From: Limnoperna fortunei
Lineage: Eukaryota > Mollusca > Bivalvia > Mytilida > Modiolidae
Length of the DNA stretch: 64,000 nucleotides
Assembly (NCBI GenBank): GCA_944474755.1
Contig: OX104113.1
Coordinates: 66,236,074-66,300,073 of the forward strand
Reading direction: 5' to 3'
Part shown: positions 34,196 through 45,471 of the stretch, piece after piece
Layout of the letters: each line of letters starts with the position of its first letter
How positions within the stretch are numbered: the stretch's first letter is position 1
Program-made: the position numbers and the translations under genes
Notes under the pieces: model-generated
What the model was told of the DNA's origin: nothing
What the model saw: the letters and a program-made list of their open reading frames with translations, nothing else
Databases searched by the model: none

Positions 34196-34851
34196 ATGAC
34201 AATAAAATATGTCCAGCGCGTCCTCGGGTGGAGGATCGATGATGATTTCTCGCTGGAGTTGACGGGTCATAATTTCGATGCTGTAGACGCTACAGAAGGC
34301 AAAATTTTCCGTCCCTACCCATAACCCATATTTTTCCAGTGTCATTTAATTGTTGATTAATTGATTGATTGGTCTTGGGATGCAGTACGATAATATTGGA
34401 TACTTCAAAAAGAAAACAATAAAATATGTCCAGCGCGTTCTCAGGTGGAGGATCGATGAAGACTTCTCGCTGGAGTTGACGGGTCATAATTTCGATGCTG
34501 TAGACGCTACAGAAGGCAAAATTTTCCGTCCCTACCCATAACCCATATTTTTCCAGTGTCATTTAATTGTTGATTAATTGATTGATTGGTCTTGGGATGC
34601 AGTACGATAATATTGGATACTTCAAAAAGAAAACAATAAAATATGTCCAGCGCGTCCTCGGGTGGAGGATCGATGATGATTTCTCGCTGGAGTTGACGGG
34701 TCATAATTTCGATGCTGTAGACGCTACAGAAGGCAAAATTTTCCGTCCCTACCCATAACCCATATTTTTCCAGTGTCATTTAATTGTTGATTAATTGATT
34801 TATTGGTCTTGGGATGCAGTACAATAATATTGGATACTTAAAAAAGAAAAC
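34196..34851 (+). repeat. Near-perfect tandem triplication, 217 bp unit derived from a family 2 SINE
   Basis: Three successive units (starting about 34199, 34416 and 34633) differ at only a few bases, for example CGCGTCCTCGGG against CGCGTTCTCAGG. Each contains ATGTCCAGCGCG, GCTGTAGACGCTACAGAAGG, CCGTCCCTACCCATAACCCA, TTTTTCCAGTGTCATTTAAT and GATTGATTGGTCTTGGGATG. These match the centre of family 2. The 90-codon minus-strand frames are by-products of the repeat. Low divergence implies recent duplication, or an assembly artefact. Confidence 0.92.
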
Positions 34852-35954
34852 AGACTGACAGTTGGTTTAAGGCATTAGGTTTATTTAATTGAAACATTAA
34901 AGAATTTTAAAGATGCATTTTCATTGCTTGGGGCAACCAGTATTGTTAAATTGACTCGAAACGTAAAAGAAAAGACGAGACCGATCAACATTTTAGAAAA
35001 AGATGCAACTATTCAACAGAAAACAGATATAAACGACCCATCTTAATGATGGAACGATTATTACCTTCTTAGAGATTGTTTATATTGAGCTTAAACAAAT
35101 TAGGAGATCGAATTCCACTGACAACCAATGTTAAAGCAGAACCTAAACCAGATATTTTGTGAAGACATTAAACTGGCATCAGCCTATGTTGTGCAGAACT
35201 CCCTTAGTCGTAATAACCTTTTTGTTGAATCACTAAAAGACAGAAGTAAATACAAAATTTAAAATTGGGAAATCTTGCAGATGCCTTTACAATAATAATG
35301 AAGATATGAAATTGATTTATTGGAGCATAGTATTATGGCATTCAAAATTTTGTCCGTTTTGTCCAAATTTCACGAATTAATTTATTGTTTGTTAACTTGT
35401 TTCTGGTCCAACATGTATCTATAAATTGCTCACTGGACGTAAAGCAAACATCTAATCAATCTAAAGTAAGAAGCTTCCTTTTTCCTTTTCTCGTCACCGC
35501 TCCTGTGTGCTTTTCCAAGTTATATTTTTATTATGTGGCTAATTTAGTCACAGATTTTCTTAATGATTGTGGGTACTGGATTTGACTTTCCAAATAAAAG
35601 TACGCGGGCATATTTAAATACAAGGTCGATATTTGAAGGGTTGATTTATTTATCTAGTTTAAGCTATTCAGTTGCTCTTGGCTTCGATAACCAATCTACC
35701 TGAAGTCCTTGACCATTGACTAACTGTGAATATCATCTGGTTTTTGGTCTTCTGTAGATTTAAGCCGCAACTCCTTATGACGTTTGTCCGTACAATAATA
35801 TGACAACACCAAATATAGGTGAACTCTTCCGCCAGCCGTCAACGCGCTGCGCAGATTAGTGGGTCGAGGACGGGAACCATCCAAGTAACTGGCCAGTTTA
35901 ACTTGTTTGTAACTACTGAAACTAAACGACGAAGCCCTTACGTTTGTAGGTCGT
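34852..35954. other. No gene; one short SINE tail
   Basis: A family 2 tail piece (AAATTGCTCACTGGACGTAA, AGCAAACATCTAATCAATC) lies at about 35420-35462. The rest is unassigned. Confidence 0.5.
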
Positions 35955-36110
35955 CCTAAGCACCTGAGTACACCCATGATTTTATATGGGGCTCGTGTTA
36001 CTCTTTTTGTGTTGTGCTGTATATGTTTGTCTATATCCGGATTTGTTATGATCCCTTGGTCTTCGGCTCTTGTTGTTCGGTCGGTTTTTTTCGCTATTTT
36101 CTTACGTCCC
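35955..36110 (+). repeat. RT-element 3' tail, solo copy
   Basis: CCTAAGCACCTGAGTACACC, TTGTGTTGTGCTGTATATG, TGTCTATATCCGGATTTGTT and CTCTTGTTGTTCGGTCGGTT match 27637-27800. A 5'-truncated retrotransposon copy is the simplest reading. Confidence 0.65.
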
Positions 36111-37540
36111 ATATGAAGTAGACATTATACGATAAATATCTGTTATTAAAACCACATCCATCGCTTTTGCTGTCTAAACACTTTTTAACAACAATTTTAA
36201 ATGCGCTTTTTCCACTGTCGTTAGGTAAAATCTTGATACTGGCGCATTCAAAGTCACAGATGAAAATCTTAATGGTAGCGTATCAACTTCACAAATTGTT
36301 AAAGATAACAATGTTTATTTTATTTCATCAGTTCACCAGATATTTTATAATATCTATAACTTCGTCACACCTCATTTTATTTAACAACTGTTATATTAGA
36401 GAATCTTTATTTTTCAAACAAAGCACTGTTTAACATTATTAAAGCACTGCATTGTGACTCTTTATCAAAACTATCAAAGTGTTTTTACTTTTTCATGCAG
36501 AGAACTGTTTTGATGTTGCCACATGTATACATTTTTTACAATATTAAAAGGGTAAATAGTCCGATGGATCACTACCAATATTCCTGTTTGATTTTTAATA
36601 CCTGTAAATTGTGTTTATAGGTGCATTCTTTTGCCATAAGATATAATGCCTTGATTCTCTCTGGTGATCGTTTTGGCGGTTGTTTTATGTTGAATACTGT
36701 TAGTTAAGTTATCATGTACAGTCCTGACATCTAGCTATTTATCCGCTTTTCACAACAATTCGATTACTGTCGATTATAAACTAAAGAGTGCAAGTATCTC
36801 CAGAGCTCGAGTTGTTAAACTATGAAAATGGCAGCTATAGAATTTCCGGGAAGTCATTTTAACTGGATTGTCTGCGATAACTCGGCACAATATAGAAAAT
36901 ATAAAACATTGATTATACAATCTTAGGACTGAGCTTTATGGAAGTTTTCAACAGAACTGAAACAACAATAGTAATAACCAGGAAAGAAATAAGTTACATC
37001 ATATTGTTGTTAATTTTGTTTTTTTCAAGCAAGGTACTGACAATGTTCGCTAGCTGAACTAAACATATCTTGAATCTGAACCTTTTATTTTTTTCTCGTG
37101 ACTCCAGTTTTCTTTGTATTGTCTTGTCAGTTTACAAGACATGCGTGTAGAATGCTTTCTTTATACGTTAAACCTTTACGTCCCCTTATAAATGGAAAAG
37201 TGGGCTACGTCGGCCGAGTGATTAACAGCTATTAAATTGGTATTTTTCAAATTTGCCACGATGCTTCTTGGATTTCTTGAAAGCTTCATTACTGTTAATA
37301 TTATTCTGATGTTTGATGCGTTCATCTGCTGCAGTATCAGACTCGTAACAAGCATCGAGCCGATCTCGATTGTACTGGTTGTATGACTTGTTTGATCCCA
37401 ATAAGTTTGTAATGTCAATTCATATTTAAGTTGATACTGAATGAAAGTCGTTTTTACTTTTAAGCACTCATGTGTGTATTGCTGTTTTGGTTCAATATGT
37501 ATTATTGGAGGAGATAATGTTATTTGTTTTGCCAATGTAT
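36111..37540. other. No feature recognised
   Basis: A+T-rich; the ORF at 36167-36433 is low-complexity and unassigned. Confidence 0.45.
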
Positions 37541-37850
37541 TAAATTTGTCCTGGGACCATATCTGGAGGGTTCCAAGTGTTCGACCCACAGAGCAGCCCA
37601 GCGTTCCCGGGTGTCGGATAGTCGAGACCCTCCCGTAGGGGGTGCCGTTACCGTAGTGGATGTGTGCCACGCCCGCTCCATGCACTATACGGATCCCGTT
37701 TGTAAATTTAAATAGGGAATAGGCTCGTTGTAGCCGCTACAAAAGGCTAAATTGTTTGCCTCTGCCTAGTGCTCCAATTCTCCCTATTTCCCATCCTACC
37801 ACTTTTTCTGTTGTTTGATTGACTTTTGTAGGTGTAGCTAAAGTAGACAT
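37541..37850 (+). mobile_element. SINE-like repeat, family 2, copy 3
   Basis: CCTGGGACCATATCTGGAGG, TCGACCCACAGAGCAGCCCA, TTGTAGCCGCTACAAAAGGC; the centre is altered and the tail degraded (GGTGTAGCTAAAGTAGAC). Confidence 0.65.
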
Positions 37851-40358
37851 TTATTTGTGAAGTTTTAATTTGGTGGATGTGTCGCATGGTATGCAGTCTT
37901 TCATGTTAGCAGTTTTTCTCAGATTCTTCCATAGTAACCCAATTTTGTAATGAACAATAATCAAAAATAGTTGTTTTTGTCCTTTTTTTGTTGGTGTAAA
38001 TCCAGTGTTTCCTCTCCAACAAAAATCCCTTTGTTTGCTTTTGTTGATATGTTGGAAATTCTATTAACATAATTTAAATTGACAATTTTAGAAATGGAAG
38101 TCAAAATGCATATATTCGTTCTTCCCTTGATTGAGATACGTCACATGTTATACTCAGTCCACTACTAGCCGGTACTGGTAATGCTCACATAATCGGTGAA
38201 ACACAAGTATTAGCTAGAATGCTAAATTCTTATTCATTTAATAATACTTTAATGAAATATATGTTGCTTCCTGCTGAGTAGACACTGTTACTATAATGTC
38301 TAAGTAATACTTTCATAAACTAATGCCCTATCGCTTTACCATAGCAATAAAAATGTTTTTCTTCTGTTTTGTGGACACTGGATGTCCTAGGCTCACCAGC
38401 ATACTTTAGCAAAATGTTGTATGACCTCCTAGGCATGATTCGTCGGTTAGACAGCTGTACTTCTTAACACACTCTGCCGAAGAAATGAGATGGCATGACA
38501 CTATTCAAGACATAGCAGCCCAAAATGGAGTAATTCTGAGTGATGATGTTGATAATCTTGTCTAACGTGTCCCAACTGTTGATGAACACCTTAGTTCTAG
38601 GAAAATCGAAACCAATAGGAGAAGTGCAGGACTATAAATATTTACATGTGTTGCTATGGCTGAAAAAAGCACCCACCATTTCCAAAGTTAATTCGAAAGA
38701 AGTTGCGACTTTCATAGATACATATCATGCTCGATTCCATGGGATGATGAAGATTTGGCAACTTTAGTTCAAACTCTGCAGACATAATCACAACCCACTC
38801 CTATAGAAAGCATCTAACCAAATACAGATTTTCGTTTACGAGACCCCCATTTGAGAAACAACAGTGTCTACGCAACACGATGACCTTGTAGATTTTGCAA
38901 ACACTGTACAGTGGCATTCTCACAAGTGTACTTGAAAAATTAAAAGCTATGCAACACGACAGTGACAAATCTATAACTTTCTACACAAATCTCCAAATTC
39001 CACAACAAATGTATTTTGACGGACTTCATTTAGTAAAAACTCAACAAGGATAAGCTACAATTCTTCTAAAGCGAACCCTGTCTGAAAGTTACATCAACAA
39101 TTACAATCCTGGAGCGCAAATTTAGATCTGCAATTCGTTACAAATTTTTATGCAAGCATTATGTATGTAGCTTCATCCATTAGTAAACCAGAAAAAACTC
39201 TTGATGTTCTGAAATCTGAGCAAAAATTTCTATCGCACAGAGAGGTCAGTGGACAAGAGGCTGTATACAGGTTACTGTAATTGTCACTATCTAAAGTATC
39301 TAGGCACGTAACATATGTTCCAACAGATCTACATGAAAACCGAACTAAACTTCTGAAACCACTTAACATTTTCCAGGAACTAGTTGATCTGTTCCAAGAT
39401 GGTATTATCGAGAAGTGTCGTTGGTGTCTAGTTAGTATAGCGTTACAATGTCTTGCGGATTTTTGCAGCAATTTACACATATGTGAAGAAATTAGACAAA
39501 GAAACTGATGGTGGATCATGAAAACACTGATATAGAAACTGAACAAATTGATGAAGAAGTAATCCTTCAGAACATGCCAAATTCAATAAAATTTCAACAT
39601 AAACCAATTGTAAGTGCCAAACGCTCAAAACCATCATCAGAATACACCAGTTCTCAATAGTAAAACAGCCAGAACAGTTATACCACTCAAAACTGTTACT
39701 CTTTTACCCATGTAGAGATAAAATGAAAGACTTGCAAGCTTCAGATGCACCCTGTGAAAAAAGTACTTGACTGTAATCAAGATTTTTTACCAGAAATGGA
39801 GAGATATGAACAAAACATTGAGGGGTACAATAAAGCTGTACACGATTTAGACGAAAATGGACCACCAGAATATGCCTGGGCCACTTCAGTACCCCAGAGC
39901 GAGCAACAACAAGGGGAAAATCGCTCAGAAGGTTCAGGAGATGGTCCAGATTTTGAAGCTTTAGCTCCATGTCATATACAACCCCCAAAGTGATTTAGGG
40001 TTGGTTCCGTATGAATTCAACAACAGTCAGGTTTCTGTACAGCAATGACTTTGTCTATAAACTTAAACTCACGTCAAATAGAATTCCACCAATACTTAGT
40101 TCAATGGTGTGCCGAACTGACAGTGACTAGTCATCGTCCAAAGCCTTTTCATGTATTTTTGACAGGAGGCGCTGGAACTGGAAAGTCTTAGTGAAAACAG
40201 TGGTCCAAACCTTCAACAGAATGCTAAGCGATGGGCAAGATATAAATGAAACATTGGTTTTGGTATGTGCCCTACTGGTGCTGCTACGTTCAATGTGGAA
40301 GGCTTTACTAGAGACCAATTATCCCTAAGCACCAAAATAACTGGGACATGAAATGTCT

Positions 40359-41554
40359 CAGATTTTGCTGATTTTCATTTCATAAGTTGCAATCGACCAT
40401 TGGATCACAAAAATAATGACTGATTGACCACGGTTCCATGGTAACCGAGGCGGTCATTTTTTATCATTTCTCATACTGCGAAATAGCCTATATTCAATTC
40501 CCAATTTTTTAACCAAAAAAAATTACCATTTTTGCCAGTTTACTCACTCCATTTTCAGAAAATGCACCAATCACAAATACTCATCATGAATATAATTACA
40601 TAAATTAATGATTAATATTCAAAACTTATGAAAATCTCAATGGGGTAACAAAAGATGTCTATATAAAACACTGTCAAAAATGGATACCATTGTAACTTGT
40701 GAAAAAAACCATTTCTGTATTGTTCAATATTTCCACGAAACTACTGTTTCTTGGGGTTAAATTAAATCATCTTTAATTATTATTTTTAACAGACATCATA
40801 TAAACTTAAAATTACATTGAAATCATTTCAGGGTACAGTGTCTCGAGGTCAAAGGTCAACTAAAAATTGAGTTTTCAAATATGAAAATCTCGAAACAAAA
40901 TCAATTTTAAGTGACCCTGAGAACAACACAAGTGACCTTGAAAGTTTTCTAAGGTCATTCTATGTTGAAAAGATCCTTTTAGGTACATATGATGACAACA
41001 ATTGTTATCTTGTCTTGCATATATTTAAATATCGAAAAAATTGCCGTTCTTGTTTTATTACCATGGTAACCAACTTTAACACTGTTTTCTTTTTTTTTAC
41101 CCCATTGAGATTTTTAAAATTTTTGAATATTAATCATCAATCTATGTAATTATATTCGTGATGAGTATTTGTGATTGGTGCATTTTCTTAAAATGGAGTC
41201 AGAAAAGTGGAAAAAATGGTAATATTTTTAACCAAAAATTGTAGAGAATAATGCACTATTTCTTGACATGTTCAATAGTCTCAGTCTGCTCACACATATA
41301 TTTAAAGTGTTGTAACCGTTTTGAATATTGTCAATGAGATATTGAATCAAGCAAATAACAAAATTCTATTGAATATGAATTGATTTTACCCTGAAAAATT
41401 GGGATTTAAATATTGCCATTTTCACTGTATTTTAATCGGCCCAAAATGGCTGCCACGGTTACCATGGCAACCGTATTAAAATTATAACAAACAATCATTA
41501 TTTTGTGATCCAATGGTCAATTTCAACTTATAAAATGAAAATCAGCAAAATCTG
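40359..41554. mobile_element. 1.2 kb foldback (long inverted-repeat) element
   Basis: The first bases, CAGATTTTGCTGATTTTCAT onward, match the reverse complement of the last (41495-41554) over about 60 bp with a handful of differences. The pairing continues: CCATGGTAACCGAGGC against CCATGGTAACCGTGGC. It then runs deep inside, where 40560-40660 (GCACCAATCACAAATACTCA, TTAATGATTAATATTC, CTCAATGGGGTAA) pairs with 41100-41200. The arms are about 300 and 460 bp with a central 400 bp spacer. No ORF and no obvious target-site duplication. It lies inside the helicase pseudogene, so it is younger than that copy. Superfamily unknown. Confidence 0.88.
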
Positions 41555-41852
41555 TGGAAATCCTTTGATCCTTATGGAGAATTGGTGTTAACATTCAGGT
41601 TTCTGTTTACCTGTTCATCAAACTAAGCATGAAGATAACCTGAGGTTATCAGTTCACATGTATGCGTTCTAAACTTGGCAATTTGTCTCTACTGATCATT
41701 GATGAGATATCTATGGTTCAGACAGGTTCTTTAGTATTCATAGACGTCTTACAAAAATTATGACCAGATGAACCATTTTGAGGTATTTTTGTTTTGGCTG
41801 TAGGTGACTTATTTCAGTTACCACCTGTTGGACGCAAACCTGTCTTCTCAAC

Positions 41853-42263
41853 TGGGACCATACTGCGAGGGTTCCCAGTGCTCGACCCACAGAGCAGCCC
41901 AGCGCGTCCCCGGGTGGCGGATAGGGGAGACCCTCGCCTTGGGGTTGTCAGGTTATAATACGGAAAGCCTGACCGCGGACCTTAGTGGGTAACGTGTTTG
42001 GAGAGTGCCTCGCTCCTTGCACGATAAAGACCCCTTTTGTAGATTTCGAAAAAGAGTAGGCTCATTGTAGCCGCTTCAAAAGGCTAAATTTTCCGCCCCT
42101 ACCCAAAACTCCATACTTTTCCAGTGGCAGTCAAAATTGTATTCCCTGTGACATATCCCACCCCTACTTTCCGTTGATTTATTGTTTGTTAATGTGTTCC
42201 CGTCCTGAATATAGCTGAAATACTAATTGCTGGACGTAAAGCAGACATTCAATCAATCAATCT
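41853..42263 (+). mobile_element. SINE-like repeat, family 2, full copy with target-site duplication
   Basis: The most complete copy: TGGGACCATACTGCGAGGGT, CGACCCACAGAGCAGCCCAG, CGTCCCCGGGTGGCGGATAG, CGGAAAGCCTGACCGCGGAC, CACGATAAAGACCCCTTTTG, TTTTCCAGTGGCAGTCAAAA and TGAATATAGCTGAAATACTA, ending in (AATC)3. It is flanked by a perfect 10 bp duplication TCTTCTCAAC (41843-41852 and 42264-42273). It defines the true ends of family 2, about 411 bp, and shows LINE-type retrotransposition into the helicase pseudogene. Confidence 0.88.
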
Positions 42264-42479
42264 TCTTCTCAACATCCCTTTGCACATTAAATAGATCCCT
42301 GTGGCAGAGACGATTTGACACAGATTCGCAGCAATGACCGTACAACTGAACAACTGGACATAAAGAGGTAATCAAATCAAGAGAAATACATGTAATAAAC
42401 GAGATACACCATATCCCGAATTAATATAGTAATAATATCAAAATTGTAAAATAAACTACTTTTCTTGGTCACGTATTCG

Positions 42480-43345
42480 TATCTAGGCTAAACTGTCTAC
42501 CCCATATCAAAATGTTGAAAAACAAATGCCTAAATGCTTCAGATATTTGAAAAGTCGTGTCAAGCACCGACTGGGATGCTGAATTCGATATTTTACTCTA
42601 TACAGATCGCTGGTTCAATCGAAATTGGATTACGGTGGCTTTATATATATTGTTTAGCCCGCAAGTCATTTGTCAAAACCCTTGATACTACACCATCAAG
42701 GATTGCGACCATGGCTTGGAGCTTTCAGAACCACACCTGTTGCAACCAAATTAAAGGCTTATCCTGGCAATCCTGCTCACGACTGTGTTTTCAAACCTCT
42801 TTATAAAACCCGTTTTGAAAAACACTCAAATAAAATTTAACCTTTTGGCCTGAGAATACAACCTCATTCGGAAAATTTGGGTGTAAATGTAGATGAAATT
42901 GCCACTATTGAAATTCATAAACTTCCCCCTTGGTTAAACCCGAAAAAAAGGTTGTGTTTTTCTGAATTGCCAGTCATGTAGGAATCCATGGAAACACAGT
43001 GGTTGACCTGGAAGCCAAGAAAGCCTTAAATGATGAAACTTTGTGTTCCTTTTAACGATTTTAACCCATACATTTTTAAATATATCCTCTACTTTGTGGC
43101 AGAGTGGCTTGGATCTCTAAGCTCATAAGAAACTTCATGAGATCCAGCCATGACTGGGCAAAGGTAATTTTAATTGTTATAGAGGTCTTGGTCATACCAG
43201 GACGACACATAGTGAAATTCTAAATAACGAGCCACGACCCGAATGTGTGCCATGCAACAGTCCATACACCATTAAGTATGCCTTAATGGACTTTGTGGAT
43301 GTGGCGCACATTCTGGAACCTTTCTATAGTGTAGATTCATATTTT
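42480..43345 (+). pseudogene. LINE polyprotein 3' part: RT thumb region and RNase H (Jockey/I-like group)
   Basis: Blocks in order, in mixed frames: LYRSLVQSKLDYGGF (about 42.59-42.65 kb); ARKSFVKTLDTTPSRIATMA; TTPVATKLKAYPGNPAHDCV; PFGLRIQPHSENLGVNVDE; SHVGIHGNTVVDLEAKKALN (about 42.97-43.03 kb), the last RNase H motif (H-V-G-I-x-G-N-x-x-x-D); and YRGLGHTRTTHSEILNNEPR with PECVPCNSPYTIKYALMDF, the usual zinc-like C-terminal tail. The frames are broken many times. The arrangement matches RNase H-bearing LINEs. Endonuclease and RT catalytic core are absent. Confidence 0.75.
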
Positions 43346-43359
43346 AATTCATTAAGTAT

Positions 43360-43404
43360 CCCAAACGAAGTTTGGAGACTGATTGTTTTGCTGCGTTTCT
43401 TATT
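43360..43404 (+). mobile_element. Family A head fragment
   Basis: AAGTATCCCAAACGAAGTTT and GGAGACTGATTGTTTTGCTG match the family A hairpin head with the outer left arm eroded; family H text takes over immediately. Confidence 0.55.
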
Positions 43405-44856
43405 AAGGTCTTTCCCACTACAGTGGAAAGACCTTGTATTTCTTATGATTATTTTTTTTATTATTCCGCGGAGGTTTGCCAAAAAGTGTCTTGACATATC
43501 ATTTCCATACTTGGTACCATTAATCGGTCATATCCGGAGATGACATGGCTCATGACCGATCTATTTTAAGTAACAGAGTTATCTGCTCCGACACCGAAAA
43601 CCTTGTTAGCAGATAAACTTAGAAACCGTAACAGATACTCAAAATAGATACTCAAAATAAGAAGTGTACAAAATGTAAGCTCTCTTAAGCCGATGATTTA
43701 ACATGCAAAATTTTTTCTTCCAATCAACTTCCTGCTTACGTGTTTTTGACCTGAAAAATGTTGCAACGCATCAAAATTTTTTGTCGAAAACCACAAGTAT
43801 TAGAGACTTGGAACAACCACCATTGTTCCTAAGTGACATATTACATTTAAAAATGTCAAGGTCCAAGGTCAGCATAGGTCTTGTAAGCACTACATATCAT
43901 AAACCTATAGCAGACAATATATGGAAAAAATACTTCTCTCATCGAGACCTTCATTTGGTACATTTGGCCCAAAGCTGTGCGATGAACCGTTTTCGAGTTA
44001 CAGCCCTTGACACGTTTCGGTTAATCAGTTTTTTGGTTAAAACTTGAAAAAGATTAGAGATAATATAGTAAACATATAGGTTTAACATGATCAGTAGGAA
44101 AAGAGCTTCAATTTGAGTCATAGGTCAAGGTCATACCATAGCAACAAGGTGACCGTTATAAATGTCGCAACTCCTAAAAAAAAATTTCGAAAACCGTGTC
44201 CTAGAGACTTGAGACCACCACCATTGATCCTAAGTGACATATATTACATATATTTTATTTAAAAATGTCAAGATAAAAGGTCACCATAGGTCTTGTTAGC
44301 ACTATATCTCATAAACCATAAAACATAGAAGCAGACACTAAATGGGAAAATACTCGTTTTTTGAGACCTTCATTTGGTACATTGGCCCGAAGCTGTGCGA
44401 TGAACCGTTTTCGAGTTACAGACCTTGACGCGTTTCAGTTAATCGGCTTTTTGCTTAAAACTTGAAAACGGTTAGAGATAATAGTGTAAACATATAGTTT
44501 AACGTGATCAATAAGAAAAGAGCTTCAATTTGAGCCAAAGGTCATAGGTCAAGGTCATACCATAGCAACAAGGTAACTTATAAAGTCTTAGCAACCATAT
44601 ATTTTTAGAAGCGGAATGATGTACTGTATTGAAATATGTCCTTTCAAATCCGTTGTCCGGGAGTGGCATTTTTTCCCTAGCAACGGGCATAACAGTCCTT
44701 AGCAACCATCTATGTTTGACTCGGGACCACTTTCTTAACTCAAATAACTCCTTTTATGGCTGAAGTGACATTTTGTGCTATAGCATCACCTAAATTTTCT
44801 GACTTTAGAGGAACAGTGGGAAACCTCATTTGTTCTCGGAACAAATTGCGGTTTAA
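43405..44856 (+). mobile_element. Hairpin-headed non-coding element, family H
   Basis: Opens with the hairpin AAGGTCTTTCC-CACTACAGTG-GAAAGACCTT (43405-43435). Two internal units about 407 bp apart follow, starting near 43758 and 44165 (TTTCGAAAACC, TAGAGACTTG, CCACCATTG, CCTAAGTGACATAT, AAAATGTCAAG, TGTGCGATGAACCGTTTTCG). A truncated third is near 44575. Near the end CAGTGGGAAACCTCATTTG recalls the head arm, followed by TTGTTC-TC-GGAACAA. The end is set by the next element's head. A related longer unit type with the same general plan as the 160 bp families. Confidence 0.6.
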
Positions 44857-45471
44857 TTATGTCTCCCAAACGAAGTTTGGAGACATATTGTTTTCACTCT
44901 GTTTCCTCTTATTTTTTTTCTTTCTCCGCCTCATGAACTTGTCCCAGTACTTTTCTCGGAAACGCCTCAACGGATTTGTACGAAACTTTGTATTATGGTA
45001 GATAGGTTATTAAAGGTGTGCACAAGCTATTTGGAAATTTCTTGATGGCCGCCATTTTCAAAATGGCCGCCATCACATTTGGGTACTGACAAATTATCTC
45101 GGGAACTACTGCACGGATTTCAACGAAACTTGGACTTGTTTTGACAAGATAATAGTGGACGTGATAGGTGAAAAAAAATTTCAATATGGCCGCCATTTTC
45201 AAAATGGCCGCGACCAAAAATTGGAAAAATTGAAAGGTTAACCGATTGCACGAAACTTGGTATAGCATAAGGCGACCTCAAATCTATCAAAAAAAATTCA
45301 AGATGGCCACCATTTTCAAAATGGCCGTCACCTAAAAATGGAAATTTTTTTTAAAAGTTAACCAATTTGCACGAAACTTGGTATATATATAGAATAGCAT
45401 CAGGCCACCTCAAATCTGTGTTCGTTTGGGAGACATTTTGTGTTGGGCATCCCCAACACAGTCAGCACTAG
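44857..45471 (+). mobile_element. Hairpin-headed repeat, family A, copy 2 (complete)
   Basis: Head hairpin ATGTCTCC-CAAACGAAGTTT-GGAGACAT at 44859-44888. The inverted arm is CGTTTGGGAGACATTTT at about 45423-45439. The 3' hairpin is GTGTTGGG-CATC-CCCAACAC (45440-45459), then AGTCAGCA and CTAG (45468-45471) followed by a T run. This is the best preserved family A copy and shows a Helitron-type 3' end (hairpin, about 8 bases, CTRR). Reverse-strand frames with AAILKMAAILK come from CGCCATTTTCAAAATGGCCG blocks. Confidence 0.75.

Larger units (their letters stand above)
38390..42400 (+). pseudogene. Decayed Helentron/Helitron transposase (Rep C-terminal part plus PIF1-type helicase), copy 1
   Basis: Coding blocks follow the Helentron order in shifting frames. 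EEMRWHDTIQDIAAQNGVIL lies at about 38.49 kb (Helitron_like_N). ILLKRTLSESYINNYNP lies at about 39.06-39.11 kb. FVTNFYASIMYVASSISK lies at about 39.14-39.2 kb and has two Tyr in the region of the Rep nucleophiles. FLSHREVSGQEAVYRLL and RHVTYVPTDLHENRTKLLKP follow. LTGGAGTGKS (Walker A, 40165-40188) is followed at once by TAG. NVEGFT, LLIIDEISMV (Walker B, about 41.69-41.72 kb) and VLAVGDLFQLPPVGRKPVFS (about 41.79-41.85 kb) come next. The nicking HUH motif is not seen. A 1.2 kb foldback element splits the helicase between Walker A and B, and a SINE interrupts it after KPVFS; helicase-like text resumes to about 42.4 kb. Family roles: single-strand nicking and unwinding in rolling-circle transposition. 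Dead copy. Confidence 0.82.

Noticed and set aside
34290..34779. Two nearly identical 90-codon minus-strand ORFs
   Set aside because: By-product of the 217 bp triplication, with no protein-like signal beyond the repeat.
27657..36112. Similar minus-strand ORFs with KKIAKKTDRTTRA at 27.7 and 36.0 kb as a conserved small protein
   Set aside because: Both lie in the T-rich 3' tail of the RT element, antisense; similarity is explained by the shared tail.
39148..39546. 132-codon minus-strand ORF
   Set aside because: Antisense to the Rep region of Helentron copy 1, whose + strand blocks are recognisable.
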